Shown here one piece after another: positions 51,281 to 61,540 of a DNA stretch of 64,000 nt. The stretch is taken from the NCBI RefSeq assembly GCF_030068605.1, contig NZ_JASJOU010000018.1:62001-126000 (forward strand). Direction: 5' to 3'. Positions within the stretch are counted from its first letter, which is position 1, and the number at the start of each line of letters is the position of its first letter. Made by a program: the position numbers and the translations under genes. The stretch is from Xanthocytophaga agilis. GTDB lineage: Bacteria; Bacteroidota; Bacteroidia; Cytophagales; 172606-1. The notes under the pieces are model-generated. The model made no database searches. It was given only the letters and a program-made list of their open reading frames with translations, and had not been told where the DNA came from.

Positions 51281-51931
51281 TTACACCAGTTTGTTTTTTA
51301 ACGCTTTGGCTACGGCTTCTGAGCGGGAATGAACCTGTAGCTTTTCATAGATACGTTTGATATATCCTCGTACTGTATCGATAGCCATTGCATATTTATC
51401 TCCAATCATTTTATAACTAAGCCCTTCTACCAAACCATTTAATACCTGGGTTTCCCGTTCATTCAGTTCTATCTTTTCCTTAGGAGACTGGTTAGAAACC
51501 CTTACCATAAATAATACTTTGCGGGCAATCTCGGCACTCATAAAAGACCCACCATTGTGTACCTGCTCAATAGCATTAAGGATATTTTCAGGTTTTTCAC
51601 CTTTCAGCAGATATCCCGAAGCACCTGTCACGATAGCCTCCAGAATTTTGTGATTATCTTCCAGTACACTGAGTACAATCACCTGTACATGGGCAAATGC
51701 TGCTAAGGCCTTGATTTTTTGTGTACAGGTAATGCCATCCATGTGTGGCATCTCAATATCCATCAACACTACTTGTGGCTGTGTTCGTGGTAACTCCTGT
51801 AGAAACTCATGTCCTGAATAATACTCACCTACACATTCAAAATCTTCTGAGAGCTGCAACATAAAAACCAATCCTTCACGATAGGAATGGTTATCATCTA
51901 CAATGGCAACCCGCAATGGTGAATTCTTCAT
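51281..51931 (-). CDS. NarL/LuxR-family response regulator
   Basis: 216 residues. The receiver has VAIVDDNHSYREGL, Asp58 in VVLMDIEMPHMDG, Ser in VIVLSVLEDN and Lys in GYLLKGEKPEN. The helix-turn-helix is ELNERETQVLNGLVEGLSYK then AIDTVRGYIKRIYEKLQVHS at about 150-210. It lies 132 bp downstream of the TPR kinase on the same strand and is clearly its partner. Same design as the regulator at 31901. Targets are unknown. Confidence 0.93.
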   Translation of the reverse strand: MKNSPLRVAIVDDNHSYREGLVFMLQLSEDFECVGEYYSGHEFLQELPRTQPQVVLMDIEMPHMDGITCTQKIKALAAFAHVQVIVLSVLEDNHKILEAIVTGASGYLLKGEKPENILNAIEQVHNGGSFMSAEIARKVLFMVRVSNQSPKEKIELNERETQVLNGLVEGLSYKMIGDKYAMAIDTVRGYIKRIYEKLQVHSRSEAVAKALKNKLV

Positions 51932-52063
51932 ACATGAATCCAGGAAAATAGTGTCTTTTTGAGATCAGGACCCATCTGCTAAACTAGGATGAGTATAAAG
52001 ACAAAGAAACCCTATGTAATGGTTATATGCGACACATAAACATGTGTATTACACCTACATCCT

Positions 52064-54106
52064 TTAAGAAGATGCTTTAAAACTAAGGCGAATTCGAGTT
52101 CCCTGTCCTGACTGGGAGTCAATAACAAGTTTGCCGCCTAGTTCGCTAGCTCTAGCCTGCATGTTGTTTAGTCCATTGCCTCTTCTGACATTACCTGGAT
52201 CAAAGCCAATTCCATCATCTGCTATTTCCATACTGATTATTCCCTTGCTCTCCCTCAGTTGTACAGTTACCGAAGTGGCTTTGGCATATTTGACTACATT
52301 ATTTATTGATTCTTTAAAAATCAGGTATAAAAACTTACGAATGTTCATATCCAGTTGTGCTTGTGACAGTGAATCATCGGCAACAAACACAAAACGGATA
52401 TTTCGTGATTCCAGCAGTGGATTGGCAAATTCTTTCATTCGGATAATGGTACGTTCGAGTATGTCATTGTCCGGCTTGATAGTCCAGATCAGATCATTGA
52501 TAGACGAGATACTACCATGTGCCTGTTGGCTGATGTTTTCCAGCAACGGGAGCGTGCGTTCCTTTTCGGCTGTCTGATTTTTCAAGAGCAGATCAGAATA
52601 CAAGGCAATGCTACTCAGGTTGGCACCTAATTCATCATGAAAGTCAGCAGCAATACGGTTACGTATACGTTCCATTTCCAAGCGTTTGCGAAGCCGATAG
52701 CGTCGATAACCTACCGTTGCTGCCACACCGCTCAACAATAAACCTGCAATCAACAGAAAGACATTGCGGCGTTGCACAGCTAGCTCCAGCGATTGAGAAC
52801 GGTTTTTTTCGTTGAGTAAGGCAATTTCCTGTTGCTTTCGATCTACCTGATACTGAGTTTCTACTTCAGCCAGTGCTTTTGCACTCTCTTTTTTTTGCAA
52901 AGTATCCCGTTCTGTACTATATAAGTTCTGGAAGTAATAGGCTTGTGTATAATTTTTCAGTGCTGCATGTGTTTTGGCAAGCAGCAGATAGGTATCAATT
53001 ATATCAACAGAACGTTCACTTTCCTGTTGATTTGCCAAAGCAGATTCAAGGTATTTTTTAGCCAGTTCATATTGTTCGTTTTTGACATACAATTCTCCCA
53101 AAGCCTGCTGTGTTCGGGCAATGGTAGGTTTGATGTCTGTTCTTTCGATGATAGCAAGAGACTGTTTCAGGTAGGATTCTGCCTGATCTGTTTTCCCCTG
53201 TTTTTCAGCAATAGTTGCCAGCCCATGATAAGCCTTTCCAACAATGTAATTATCCTCTATTGTTTTTCCATAGTCGATTACCTGCTGGTAATATCGTCTT
53301 GCTGAATCGGTTTGATTGAGCGTCATAAATAAATCAGCCATGGTAAGTTCACAGTTGGCAACTCTGTCCAGGTTCTGCATTTTAATAAATAACGTACGTG
53401 CTTCCTGAATATAAGCCAGTGACTTAGGATAGTTAGCCAGTGAGTTCTGAACCAGGGATACACCTTCCAGCGCAGAGGCCATTTCACTGGTATCTTTCTC
53501 TTGCTGATAATATTGATAGGCGCGAATATAGGCTTGTAACGATTGAGTAAACTTACCTCCATCATTTAACAAATTTGCTTCCAGCACCTCCAGATCACCT
53601 AGTATTTTTGTCGATTTAGCCCTACTAGCAACCTTCTTAGCTATAGAGAGTACCGAATAAGCAGAATCTTGTTTTCCCATCAGATTGTAAGTATAGATGA
53701 GTTGTATCCAGGTTCTGAGTTGTATGGCAGAGCCCGTTGGTGCTATCTGAGCGGCTTTGTGGAAATAATGGAGACTGCTATCAATCAGTGACTGAGCAGA
53801 ATAGGCAGAAGCCATAAAATACGTAAACTCAGCCGTAGCTGAATCTATTTTTGTCTTTTGGGAAAGAGAAATACCAGCCTGAGCATATCGAATCACCTCT
53901 GAAAACTTACCACTACGCCCCAGTTTACTAATTTCGTTTCGTAAATAGTTTATTTTATCAGGTGTATTCTTATAGGGTGTCAGATCTGGTTGTTGTCCCA
54001 TGGCAACCTGTATAATCAGTAACTGACTAATACATAAAAAAATGAAAGTTACTGTAGTATAGGATTTAAAAAATAATTTCAAAGAGTTCCACATGTATGG
54101 ATGCAT
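52064..54106 (-). CDS. TPR-containing sensor histidine kinase
   Basis: 680 residues. The signal/anchor is TTVTFIFLCISQLLIIQVAM, cleavage near GQQ (start at 54106, or four codons later). The periplasmic part is built of about seven TPR repeats (AYSAQSLIDSSLHYFHKAAQ, AYHGLATIAEKQGKTDQAES, and others), then a coiled coil. The membrane helix VFLLIAGLLLSGVAATVGYR lies near residues 448-467. The H-box is RIRNRIAADFHDELGANLSS with His490. HATPase motifs: KFLYLIFKESINNVVKYAKA, IADDGIGFD, GNGLNNMQARASELGG. With the LuxR regulator downstream it forms a two-component system, the second of its kind in this window. Unlike the first, its signal peptide is of normal form. Confidence 0.92.
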   Translation of the reverse strand: MHPYMWNSLKLFFKSYTTVTFIFLCISQLLIIQVAMGQQPDLTPYKNTPDKINYLRNEISKLGRSGKFSEVIRYAQAGISLSQKTKIDSATAEFTYFMASAYSAQSLIDSSLHYFHKAAQIAPTGSAIQLRTWIQLIYTYNLMGKQDSAYSVLSIAKKVASRAKSTKILGDLEVLEANLLNDGGKFTQSLQAYIRAYQYYQQEKDTSEMASALEGVSLVQNSLANYPKSLAYIQEARTLFIKMQNLDRVANCELTMADLFMTLNQTDSARRYYQQVIDYGKTIEDNYIVGKAYHGLATIAEKQGKTDQAESYLKQSLAIIERTDIKPTIARTQQALGELYVKNEQYELAKKYLESALANQQESERSVDIIDTYLLLAKTHAALKNYTQAYYFQNLYSTERDTLQKKESAKALAEVETQYQVDRKQQEIALLNEKNRSQSLELAVQRRNVFLLIAGLLLSGVAATVGYRRYRLRKRLEMERIRNRIAADFHDELGANLSSIALYSDLLLKNQTAEKERTLPLLENISQQAHGSISSINDLIWTIKPDNDILERTIIRMKEFANPLLESRNIRFVFVADDSLSQAQLDMNIRKFLYLIFKESINNVVKYAKATSVTVQLRESKGIISMEIADDGIGFDPGNVRRGNGLNNMQARASELGGKLVIDSQSGQGTRIRLSFKASS

Positions 54107-54181
54107 AAAGAGGAGTAATAGTGTAACTGGTTATATAGAGTATTAGTAAGTATAGGATACTTAAAAGTAATCAAAAGTCTT

Positions 54182-54230
54182 TTTTTCTGTGAAAAAAATA
54201 GGAGTAACTAGTAGCCTTCTCACAGAAAAA
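54182..54230. other. Inverted repeat in the divergent spacer
   Basis: TTTTTCTGTGA (54182-54192) and TCACAGAAAAA (54220-54230) are perfect 11-bp arms around a 27-base loop. AAAGTCTTTTT also flanks both sides as a direct repeat. It lies between the kinase start (54106) and the small gene at 54313, so it may be an operator or a leader structure. Confidence 0.5.
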
Positions 54231-54312
54231 GTCTTTTTATGGATATATATTTGAATGATTAAGAAATGCAGGAAATCAAATCCGAAATACACCTGACTAT
54301 AATTACAGCAAA

Positions 54313-54603
54313 ATGACTCAAACCAGCCGTTTGAATATCTTTCTTGACAGTCTTACCGATCAAGACTTTGAGACCATTAAACACCTGTATGATACAATCA
54401 AATATAGTAGAACTAACGCTCTGTTTTCCTATTCAGAAGATCCGGGAGTAAGGGAGATTATGGAAAGGAATTCTGGAAACATGTTATTTATAACCTCAGA
54501 AGGAGAAAGGAAGCAATGTGTGGAAACACTTGACAACTTATTTGGAGGAGAACAAAAAAGTGTGGAAGAACGCTATAAATCTGAAAATAACTCTGATGAT
54601 TGA
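54313..54603 (+). CDS. Small hypothetical protein, 96 residues
   Basis: A cytoplasmic, acidic, helical protein: MTQTSRLNIFLDSLTDQDFE, TIKHLYDTIKYSRTNALFSY, then ERKQCVETLDNLFGGEQKSV. Composition is protein-like and the frame is not explained by another gene. No family is recognised. It ends about 50 bp from the convergent GNAT gene. Confidence 0.5.
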   Translation: MTQTSRLNIFLDSLTDQDFETIKHLYDTIKYSRTNALFSYSEDPGVREIMERNSGNMLFITSEGERKQCVETLDNLFGGEQKSVEERYKSENNSDD

Positions 54604-54651
54604 TACGTTTTTGACATTTGTACAGAATAAAGTCGAAAACATATTTATTGT

Positions 54652-55233
54652 TTACTCAAACCCAGTAGACTTTTTTCGGAAGAAATACAACGTATACCCA
54701 AAATCCTGCTCTGCAAATAGCTCAAACCCGGATTTCTTATACCAGGGTATGTTCTTTAGCATGCTTGTTTCCAGATATACAGAGCGACGATCAGCATGTG
54801 CCTTACGCGTAATTTCCTCGAGAAGTTTTCTTCCAATGCCTTCATTTTGGCTTTGTGGATTCACACCAATATACCACAGATGATAAAAAGGTTCGGTAGG
54901 ATGTAGTGCTTTGATCCTGGCCTCACGATCCAGTATATAGTTAATCTTTCCGAAACCCGTACAAGTAAAGACAAGCTTTAAATCCCAAAACAGAGAACGC
55001 AAGGTAGTTCGTTTTTGGTCTGGAAAAACAACCAGAGCACAAGCTTGTCTGTCATCTGACAAATAAACTTCACCAAATGCACTACAAACATCAAAGGAAT
55101 ATTCCATCAGTCGTTTGATCCGATATTCGCGCCGCCCTTGTTGGATTATTGAATTAACACTTTGATTGTTTTCAAAAGCAGCAGTGAGTATATCTGCTAT
55201 ACGTTTTTTATCCTCCAAAGTTGCTTTGATCAT
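54652..55233 (-). CDS. GNAT-family N-acetyltransferase
   Basis: 193 residues with the GNAT fold. The acetyl-CoA loop is IGVNPQSQNEGIGRKLLEE (Q/RxxGxG/A form, about 120-138). The next strand reads RRSVYLETSMLKNIPWYKKS GFELF, typical of motif B. The N-terminal helix pair IADILTAAFENNQSVNSI matches the family start. The acceptor substrate is unknown. Isolated gene between the convergent small gene and the GH3 gene. Confidence 0.88.
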   Translation of the reverse strand: MIKATLEDKKRIADILTAAFENNQSVNSIIQQGRREYRIKRLMEYSFDVCSAFGEVYLSDDRQACALVVFPDQKRTTLRSLFWDLKLVFTCTGFGKINYILDREARIKALHPTEPFYHLWYIGVNPQSQNEGIGRKLLEEITRKAHADRRSVYLETSMLKNIPWYKKSGFELFAEQDFGYTLYFFRKKSTGFE

Positions 55234-55330
55234 TCTTTACGAAATAGAAAAGTTTGTGCAAGATAGTAGGATTTTACAAGCAATTAGAGATAGATTAGTG
55301 TCTGACGGCAATACTATAGTTATAAAATCA

Positions 55331-55362
55331 CAGGCTCCAGCCTAGAAATAGACAGGAGCCTG
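55331..55362 (-). terminator. Probable terminator of the GH3 gene
   Basis: CAGGCTCC (55331-55338) and GGAGCCTG (55355-55362), perfect 8-bp arms with a 16-base loop. On the minus strand TGATTTTAT follows. It lies about 30 bp after the GH3 stop. Confidence 0.7.
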
Positions 55363-55389
55363 CAAATGTAGATAGTACAAGTAAGAATC

Positions 55390-57750
55390 TTATTTCAATG
55401 TCAAAACAGACTTTTGATATCTGGTAGTTCGGGCATCTTTGATAACGCCTTTCCAGTTCATACCATAGGCAAAATCATAGGTATGGCCTTCGGAATCTGT
55501 ATAACATTTCATATCACGGGGCACATCCTCAGCCTGAGCCTCTACTGTCTGCATATCAGCTGGCATTTGTAATGGCAACAATGCAGATGGTTCACTGTTA
55601 CCTGTAATTAAATCCAGCAAAGCCTGATCCTGCACGCCAAAATGTACGAGTATTGCATTTGACTGCTTTTCAAATTCACTCATCACCGCCGGATTAGATA
55701 TATTCATGGCAACAATAACTGGCTTGCCTTTCATTTTTGTATACGTATCTGTCACCATTGCCAAATCAGTCTTGTTGATGGTTTGGGTGCTTTTGCCATT
55801 ATATGAACGATTGGTAAACTTTTCAAGTGGATCACCACCTGCAATACTTGGATTTCGTGAGCTTTGTGCCGTATAGTCTCCATATTGTAAACTGATAGGC
55901 ACATATCCGGTTTCACCTGCTTTCGCAGCCTCACTGTTATACCCTAATCCGGAATTAGGACTTGCAATAAACACCAACGCTACATCCGCTTCGTCGGGAT
56001 TGTCAGTGACTTTAAAATACTTGCGTACAATATCCAGGTTTACCGGATAGTCAAGCTTTTCCGGATAGGGCATACCCAGGAAATTACGCCCAGCTGGAGT
56101 AAAACGTTTAGGGATATAAACTGTTTTATTTTTGGCAATGGGCAATGCCTGCGCTTTATTTTTTAGCATTACTACTGACTGCAATTGAGCTTGAAAGCCT
56201 GCTTTCATAAAATCAGGCTTACCCACTGTCTGTTTGGAAACCTCAGGGTCCAGATACGGATTTTCGAACAAACCCACCCGAAAGATATTGCGTAGCAACC
56301 GAACAGCAGATTGTTCAAACCGCTTCCGCATAAAAGCTTCTCCGTGTTCTTTAACACCCATTTGATAAGCTTCCAGCACGGGTGCTACTTCATTATTTCC
56401 ACCATACTGATCCACTCCAGCCATCAGCGCCTTGTAGTGACGTTGACCTATAGACAGTTTCTCCGCACCCCAGGATTTACCCGTAAGAAATATATCCACA
56501 GCTGTTTCATCTGCTGTAACCAGCCAATCCGTACATACAACCCCATCATACTTGTATTTTCCCCGCAGCAGATCACCAATAATGTATTTGTTATAGCTGT
56601 TGCCTACATTTTCGTTATAAGTCTTATCCTGGTTATACGAGATAGTATAGTACGGCATTACAGCTGAAGCCATACCTGTTTTGCCTTGTAATTTAAAGGC
56701 TCCTTCTGTAAAGGGTAGAAAGTGTGTCTGAAAGTTATTACCTGGGTAGACTGCATATTTCCCAAACCCGTAATGTGCATCACGTCCACCTTCTCCGCTA
56801 CCCCCCCCCGGCCAGTGTTTTACCATAGCATTGACACTCGTATATCCCCATCCATCTTTAATCTCATTGGTTCCTGTAGAGGTTTGGAAACCATCAATGT
56901 ATGCTCGTCCAATATCGGTAGAAAGCAAAGGATCTTCACCAAACGTACCACTTACCCGATTCCAGCGAGGGTCTGTTGCCAGGTCTACCTGAGGTGAAAG
57001 AGCTGTAGCAATACCCAGTGCCCGATATTCCATTGCAGCAATTTGTCCAAAATTACGAACCAGTTCCGGATTAAATGTGGCTGCCAGCCCCAGCGAACCT
57101 GGCCACATCGAAATAGCACCACCCGCTCCTGCATTGAATTCGGCATCTGCCCGTGTACCATGACGTGGATCAGAACTGGTATTTATCGGAATGCCCACAC
57201 CATTTTTCTCAACCAGCGCCTGGGCTTTGTTATTCCAGCGAGCTGCTATTTCCGGACTTTGAACGGAGGTAATGAGTACATGTCGCAGGTTATCTTTGGT
57301 CAGAAACTCAATCTGCTGATCAGAAAGATCGTATGGTTTTGCTCCACTTTCTGCAAAAGCCTTTCCATTGTACTTCCCAGCAAATGGTCCTCCTGGGGCA
57401 GTGGGAATAGCCTGATGGCGACTGTATAACATTAAACCTGCTATCTGCTCTACTGTCAGTCGTCCAGCCAGATCTTTCGCACGTTCGTCAGTAGGAAGCC
57501 GCCAGTCTTCATATTTATCCAATTTACCATTCTTATTTAGGTCTTTGAAAGCCTGGCCATTTACTGTCAGCACTTTCACACCGGAAACAAGTGAATAGCC
57601 TAAAGTTGGACCTTTTTTATTAGCAATGATTCGTATGCTGTCATCCAGCGCTTTCTCAGTCCATTGCTTTTCAGACTCTTTTCCTGTAAATGCCCAGATG
57701 GTCAGAGGTACTGCAACAAGGATCGGTAATTTTAAATATAGGTGTTTCAT
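55390..57750 (-). CDS. Glycoside hydrolase family 3 (beta-glucosidase/xylosidase-like)
   Basis: 786 residues with a signal peptide (MKHLYLKLPILVAVPLTIWA). The EF-hand-like FKDLNKNGKLDKYEDWRLPT comes first (about 72-90). The N-terminal TIM barrel has VEQIAGLMLYSRHQA, GVGIPINTSSDPRHGT, LATDPRWNRVSGTFGEDPLL and VKHWPGGGSGEGGRDAHYGF. The nucleophile Asp408 is in GVVCTDW. The C-terminal alpha/beta sandwich has SVVMLKNKAQALPIAKNKTV and a late part with AVMSEFEKQSNAILVHFGVQ, then DQALLDLITGN. The KH in VKHWPGGG and RYGT-like motifs are the substrate-binding hallmark. The enzyme is probably periplasmic or secreted and removes terminal beta-linked sugars. Stand-alone gene. Confidence 0.93.
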   Translation of the reverse strand: MKHLYLKLPILVAVPLTIWAFTGKESEKQWTEKALDDSIRIIANKKGPTLGYSLVSGVKVLTVNGQAFKDLNKNGKLDKYEDWRLPTDERAKDLAGRLTVEQIAGLMLYSRHQAIPTAPGGPFAGKYNGKAFAESGAKPYDLSDQQIEFLTKDNLRHVLITSVQSPEIAARWNNKAQALVEKNGVGIPINTSSDPRHGTRADAEFNAGAGGAISMWPGSLGLAATFNPELVRNFGQIAAMEYRALGIATALSPQVDLATDPRWNRVSGTFGEDPLLSTDIGRAYIDGFQTSTGTNEIKDGWGYTSVNAMVKHWPGGGSGEGGRDAHYGFGKYAVYPGNNFQTHFLPFTEGAFKLQGKTGMASAVMPYYTISYNQDKTYNENVGNSYNKYIIGDLLRGKYKYDGVVCTDWLVTADETAVDIFLTGKSWGAEKLSIGQRHYKALMAGVDQYGGNNEVAPVLEAYQMGVKEHGEAFMRKRFEQSAVRLLRNIFRVGLFENPYLDPEVSKQTVGKPDFMKAGFQAQLQSVVMLKNKAQALPIAKNKTVYIPKRFTPAGRNFLGMPYPEKLDYPVNLDIVRKYFKVTDNPDEADVALVFIASPNSGLGYNSEAAKAGETGYVPISLQYGDYTAQSSRNPSIAGGDPLEKFTNRSYNGKSTQTINKTDLAMVTDTYTKMKGKPVIVAMNISNPAVMSEFEKQSNAILVHFGVQDQALLDLITGNSEPSALLPLQMPADMQTVEAQAEDVPRDMKCYTDSEGHTYDFAYGMNWKGVIKDARTTRYQKSVLTLK

Positions 57751-57975
57751 AACAGGTAGTGATAAGGTAGGATTTACATTGCGTTTGATAGACGCAATGT
57801 AAATCCTTTTCTTTGAATAGTAAAAAATAGTATCAGTTTTTTACAAGTATTAACTGACTTATTTACCAGACATACCTCCTATATGGAAAGAAAGTCATAT
57901 TCTATGAACGACTCACTACTCTCTACAAAATGACAAAGCTACTGTCTATCCTATCTTGACAAGAATAGTCAACCA

Positions 57976-58152
57976 GTTTATATCAACGGACGAAGAGCTA
58001 CCTATATAGATGTAAATTTTACTGAAGAAGGTAATACTTATCTATTTTAAAAGACAGGCAAGTTGGAAAACATTCGTTCTGTTACCTTTATTGTTAGTGG
58101 AGCTACTGCCTTAGCCAGTGAACTAGCCATTAACGCGTTACGCTCTTATTGA
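57976..58152 (+). pseudogene. Remnant of a gene of unknown function
   Basis: In one frame: VYINGRRATYIDVNFTEEGN TYLF, an internal TAA (58048-58050), then KTGKLENIRSVTFIVSGATA LASELAINALRSY with a stop at 58150-58152. The upstream part QNDKATVYPILTRIVNQ is open in another frame. The sequence is protein-like and ends cleanly, so it is the tail of a decayed gene. The family is not recognised. The other parts of 57751-58348 hold nothing else I can support. Confidence 0.45.
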
Positions 58153-58348
58153 GAAGTGAAGCTGATTGGATAACAAACTGATGGCAAACAGTGAGTTTTC
58201 TGTCCATTGGGTTCAGAATAAGCAAATCGTGGTATCAAAAAAGATGCTTATACTACCAGATTTAAGTAAACATCATACTTGAAATTGTAAGAAGAGGTTA
58301 TCATTTACTATTCTGGTAACCTCTTATTGTTATTTGTACTATAAGCTA

Positions 58349-60757
58349 TTATTCCACCTTCAAACTTTTCACCGGATCGGCATGGGCGGCTTTGTTTGTT
58401 TGAAGGATGATCAACAAAACTGTAAGTAGGGTTAATATTACTACAACACCCATAAAAGGAAGAGCTGTCAGAGTTATTTTATACGCATAGTTACTCAGCC
58501 AGTTATTCATAATCACCCAAGCAACCGGACATGCAATAATCCAGGAGATTATCAGTACACCCAGAAAATCTTTGATGAAAAGCATTATGATGCTACTTGT
58601 TGAAGCACCCAGTACCTTACGTATCCCTATTTCTTTTGTTCTCTTTTGTATACTTAAAGAAACAATGCCAATCACTCCCAGAAAAACAATAACTAATGAT
58701 AATGCCACAGAGGCATAAGATGCCTTTTGCAATTGTATTTCTGTTTTATAGACCCTTTTTAATGTATCATCCATAAAACGATATTCAAAGGAACTTCCAT
58801 GTAATAGTATAGCCCATTTCTTTTCAATAGCACTGATAGCAGAAATGGTATTACCCGGTTTTAGTTTGAACGACAAATAGCGGTATGTATTGGCTACTTT
58901 TACATGGCTGAATACCATAGGCGGTATCTTATGCTGCATGGAGTTAAAGTGGTAATCATCGGTAACACCTGTTATAGTACAAATTGGAACAAAGCCCGAA
59001 AACTTAACCTGCTGACCAATGGCATCACGAGCATTGGCCCATCCCATTGCTTTTGCTGCAGCCTCATTTATAACGACTTTAGTAAAATCGGTGGCTGTTG
59101 CTGCTGTTAAAAAAGAACCTGCTTTTACGGGTATACCATAGGTAGTTAAAAAATACTCATCTGTATTCATGAACTGTGCAGCAATGGCATGTGTGGAATC
59201 TTGCTCAGCTCGGTAAATTAATCCTTGCCCGCCATTCATCCCATCAGGAATTTCGTAAGATAATGTTACATTGACTACTTCAGGCATCGCCGCAAACTCA
59301 TTGCGAACAGTTTCCATTTTTTGTACACCCAGTGGAGACCAATCTCTGGGAACCTGTGAGGAAACAATATAATCCTTTGTATAGCCTAGACTCTGACCAA
59401 AAAAATAGGATATCTGCTCAGTAACTATGAAGGCCGCAATCATTACAATTCCGGCCAGACAAAACTGAAAACCTGCCAGCACTTTACGTAAACCGATATT
59501 CTCCTTAACTGTCTGGAATTTCCCTTTTATTGAATCGGATATTTTAAGGGCTGAGAGTCTCAGAGCAGGGTAGAAACCAGCAGCCACTCCAACCAATAAA
59601 ATAAGAAGAGTAGGGAAAGCGATGAAAAACAGGGGAAACGAAGTAAGTCCGGGAATTGGTTTTCCAATCAGATTCCCAAATACCGGCTGTGCTAATGGAT
59701 ACAAAAGCAGAGCAAACACAGTAGCTACAGAAACAAGAATGACAGACTCCGCAAGAAATTGAATAATAATCTGGTTCTGCAAACCGCCTAATACTTTCCG
59801 AATCCCGATCTCTTTGATTCTTGTGGAAGAACTACTGATAGAGATATTGATAAAGTTCACAATAGCCATGAGCAAAATAAACATTCCCACGGAAGATAAT
59901 GCATATAACATTCGATTTACCAGACTATTATCTTTTGTCAGGTAATACTCAGTCAGAGCAATAGGCTTTACAGTTAGGATTTCCTTAATCTCATCAGGTG
60001 CATTCTGGGCTATAAGCCTTTTCAGAGGTAACTCTAAATCTTTTGCTGTAACTCCATCTTTTAACTCAATGTATGAAGGAAATGAAGAAATAGTCCAGTC
60101 TTCTCTATCTGCACGGGGGAAAAACGAAGAGCTACTGGCAGGAATAAAAAGTTGATGATGGTTATCGTTATTTAAATCTGTAATGGAATTTTCAGGAATA
60201 TCGTCGAGTACTCCGGTAATCCGAAAGTCATGATTTGTATTTGAAAAGTTTTGAATCTGAATCGTTTCTCCTACTACATTAGTCCGGCCAAAATATTTGA
60301 AGGCAATCTCTTTCTTTACGACCACAGAAAACGGTTCCTTCAGAGCTGTAGTTGCATCCCCATGTAACAATTTAAATCCATACATGGCAAGTAAAGTACT
60401 GTCTCCGATGTCCATGGATTCACGAAAGTGTTTGTCTCCTTTGGAAACGATCGAAGTGATGTAATCTCCCCGAAAGTAGTTGGCCACCAGCGTAGGGTAT
60501 TCTTCTTTCAACCGCTTCGCAAGTGGTCCCAGTGTAGTAAGCGGGATTCCCATATTAGGGTCTCTCCATTCACTGGTAAGAAAATATTGGTTCTTAGCCT
60601 GCCGTAACTGCCTGTTTACCTGCAGTTCACCCAGAATATAGATGCCTATTAACAGAGAAAATAGTATACAAGTACAGATACTGATGATATTGAGCAAGGC
60701 AAAGAAAGGGCGTTTAAGAATATTGCGCCAACCAACAATAAAGTAATTCTTGATCAT
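58349..60757 (-). CDS. FtsX-type ABC transporter permease (MacB-like)
   Basis: 802 residues, the usual size for the Bacteroidota class with two FtsX segments. It opens MIKNYFIVGWRNILKRPFFA with a first membrane helix at about 17-40. The MacB periplasmic core follows (YRGDYITSIVSKGDKHFRES type). First FtsX core: ISISSSSTRIKEIGIRKVLG at about 305-325 and the helices after it. Second: LSIQKRTKEIGIRKVLGAST at about 700-720. KEIGIRKVLGA occurs twice, as expected. Unlike the permease at the left edge, it lacks the prefix domain and has no PadR gene beside it. It is probably part of an ABC export or stress-response system with an ATPase encoded elsewhere. Confidence 0.93.
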   Translation of the reverse strand: MIKNYFIVGWRNILKRPFFALLNIISICTCILFSLLIGIYILGELQVNRQLRQAKNQYFLTSEWRDPNMGIPLTTLGPLAKRLKEEYPTLVANYFRGDYITSIVSKGDKHFRESMDIGDSTLLAMYGFKLLHGDATTALKEPFSVVVKKEIAFKYFGRTNVVGETIQIQNFSNTNHDFRITGVLDDIPENSITDLNNDNHHQLFIPASSSSFFPRADREDWTISSFPSYIELKDGVTAKDLELPLKRLIAQNAPDEIKEILTVKPIALTEYYLTKDNSLVNRMLYALSSVGMFILLMAIVNFINISISSSSTRIKEIGIRKVLGGLQNQIIIQFLAESVILVSVATVFALLLYPLAQPVFGNLIGKPIPGLTSFPLFFIAFPTLLILLVGVAAGFYPALRLSALKISDSIKGKFQTVKENIGLRKVLAGFQFCLAGIVMIAAFIVTEQISYFFGQSLGYTKDYIVSSQVPRDWSPLGVQKMETVRNEFAAMPEVVNVTLSYEIPDGMNGGQGLIYRAEQDSTHAIAAQFMNTDEYFLTTYGIPVKAGSFLTAATATDFTKVVINEAAAKAMGWANARDAIGQQVKFSGFVPICTITGVTDDYHFNSMQHKIPPMVFSHVKVANTYRYLSFKLKPGNTISAISAIEKKWAILLHGSSFEYRFMDDTLKRVYKTEIQLQKASYASVALSLVIVFLGVIGIVSLSIQKRTKEIGIRKVLGASTSSIIMLFIKDFLGVLIISWIIACPVAWVIMNNWLSNYAYKITLTALPFMGVVVILTLLTVLLIILQTNKAAHADPVKSLKVE

Positions 60758-61000
60758 AAGGCTGTAAGGTTAATAAGTTCAAAATCCATATTTTATTGCA
60801 ATACCATACTTCTAGAAGAAAGTTGATTATTTATTTATCAGAGTAAACAATCTACTTTTCTTATTGTAAGCTGACTTGTTATTTGATGGCAATACTTTTC
60901 AATAAACTCCTAAGCATTTGTAGATTAGATCAATATACATTAAAATCCAATGTAGTAGTAAAACGACAATTATATCTACAAACTGTGTAACACTATTTAT

Positions 61001-61540
61001 TTATGGACTACCCTTACGCTGAAGCCGACCTTTTACAAGGGTGTACTGATACTTGTCATGAAGAAAGCTTACTAGTTCTGCTGTATAGTCTTTCACTTCA
61101 GGACTAGAATACAATACACCTTTATGATGAAACAGAAAAGATAAATTCAGATAGTTAGCAAAGGAATAACAATCCAACCCAATAGCAACACGAAGTTGGT
61201 CAACATTTCGTTTGCGAAAAGCTGGTATAACATACAGAACGCTATCCTGATAATGTACCATATGATCATACAAGTTATTTGCCTTTTCTGACATAGCACG
61301 AGTTGCTTCCTCACTACCACAACAAGCACAAATACTATTATCTAACCATTCCATTAAATCCATAAACTTCCCTTTCCACACTTCTACAGAATCTGTAAAT
61401 GATCGGGATTTCAAAAGTGCGCGCCTCTCGATCTCCCAGCGATACGGATGTTTTTCAACCAAGCTATCCAGATTAAAAACTCCTAGTTGTGCAGAGGCCA
61501 TTAGTGGAAAAAGCAGAAAGAACCAATATACCAGTTTCAT
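61001..61540 (-). CDS. Secreted hypothetical protein with Cys pair
   Basis: 179 residues with a signal peptide (MKLVYWFFLLFPLMASA, cleavage after ASA). The mature chain is helical and contains SICACCGSEEATRAM, three close cysteines, and a fourth in IGLDCYSF. This could bind a metal or form a disulfide. No family is recognised. Single gene flanked by 240-bp and 195-bp spacers without other features. Confidence 0.6.
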   Translation of the reverse strand: MKLVYWFFLLFPLMASAQLGVFNLDSLVEKHPYRWEIERRALLKSRSFTDSVEVWKGKFMDLMEWLDNSICACCGSEEATRAMSEKANNLYDHMVHYQDSVLYVIPAFRKRNVDQLRVAIGLDCYSFANYLNLSFLFHHKGVLYSSPEVKDYTAELVSFLHDKYQYTLVKGRLQRKGSP

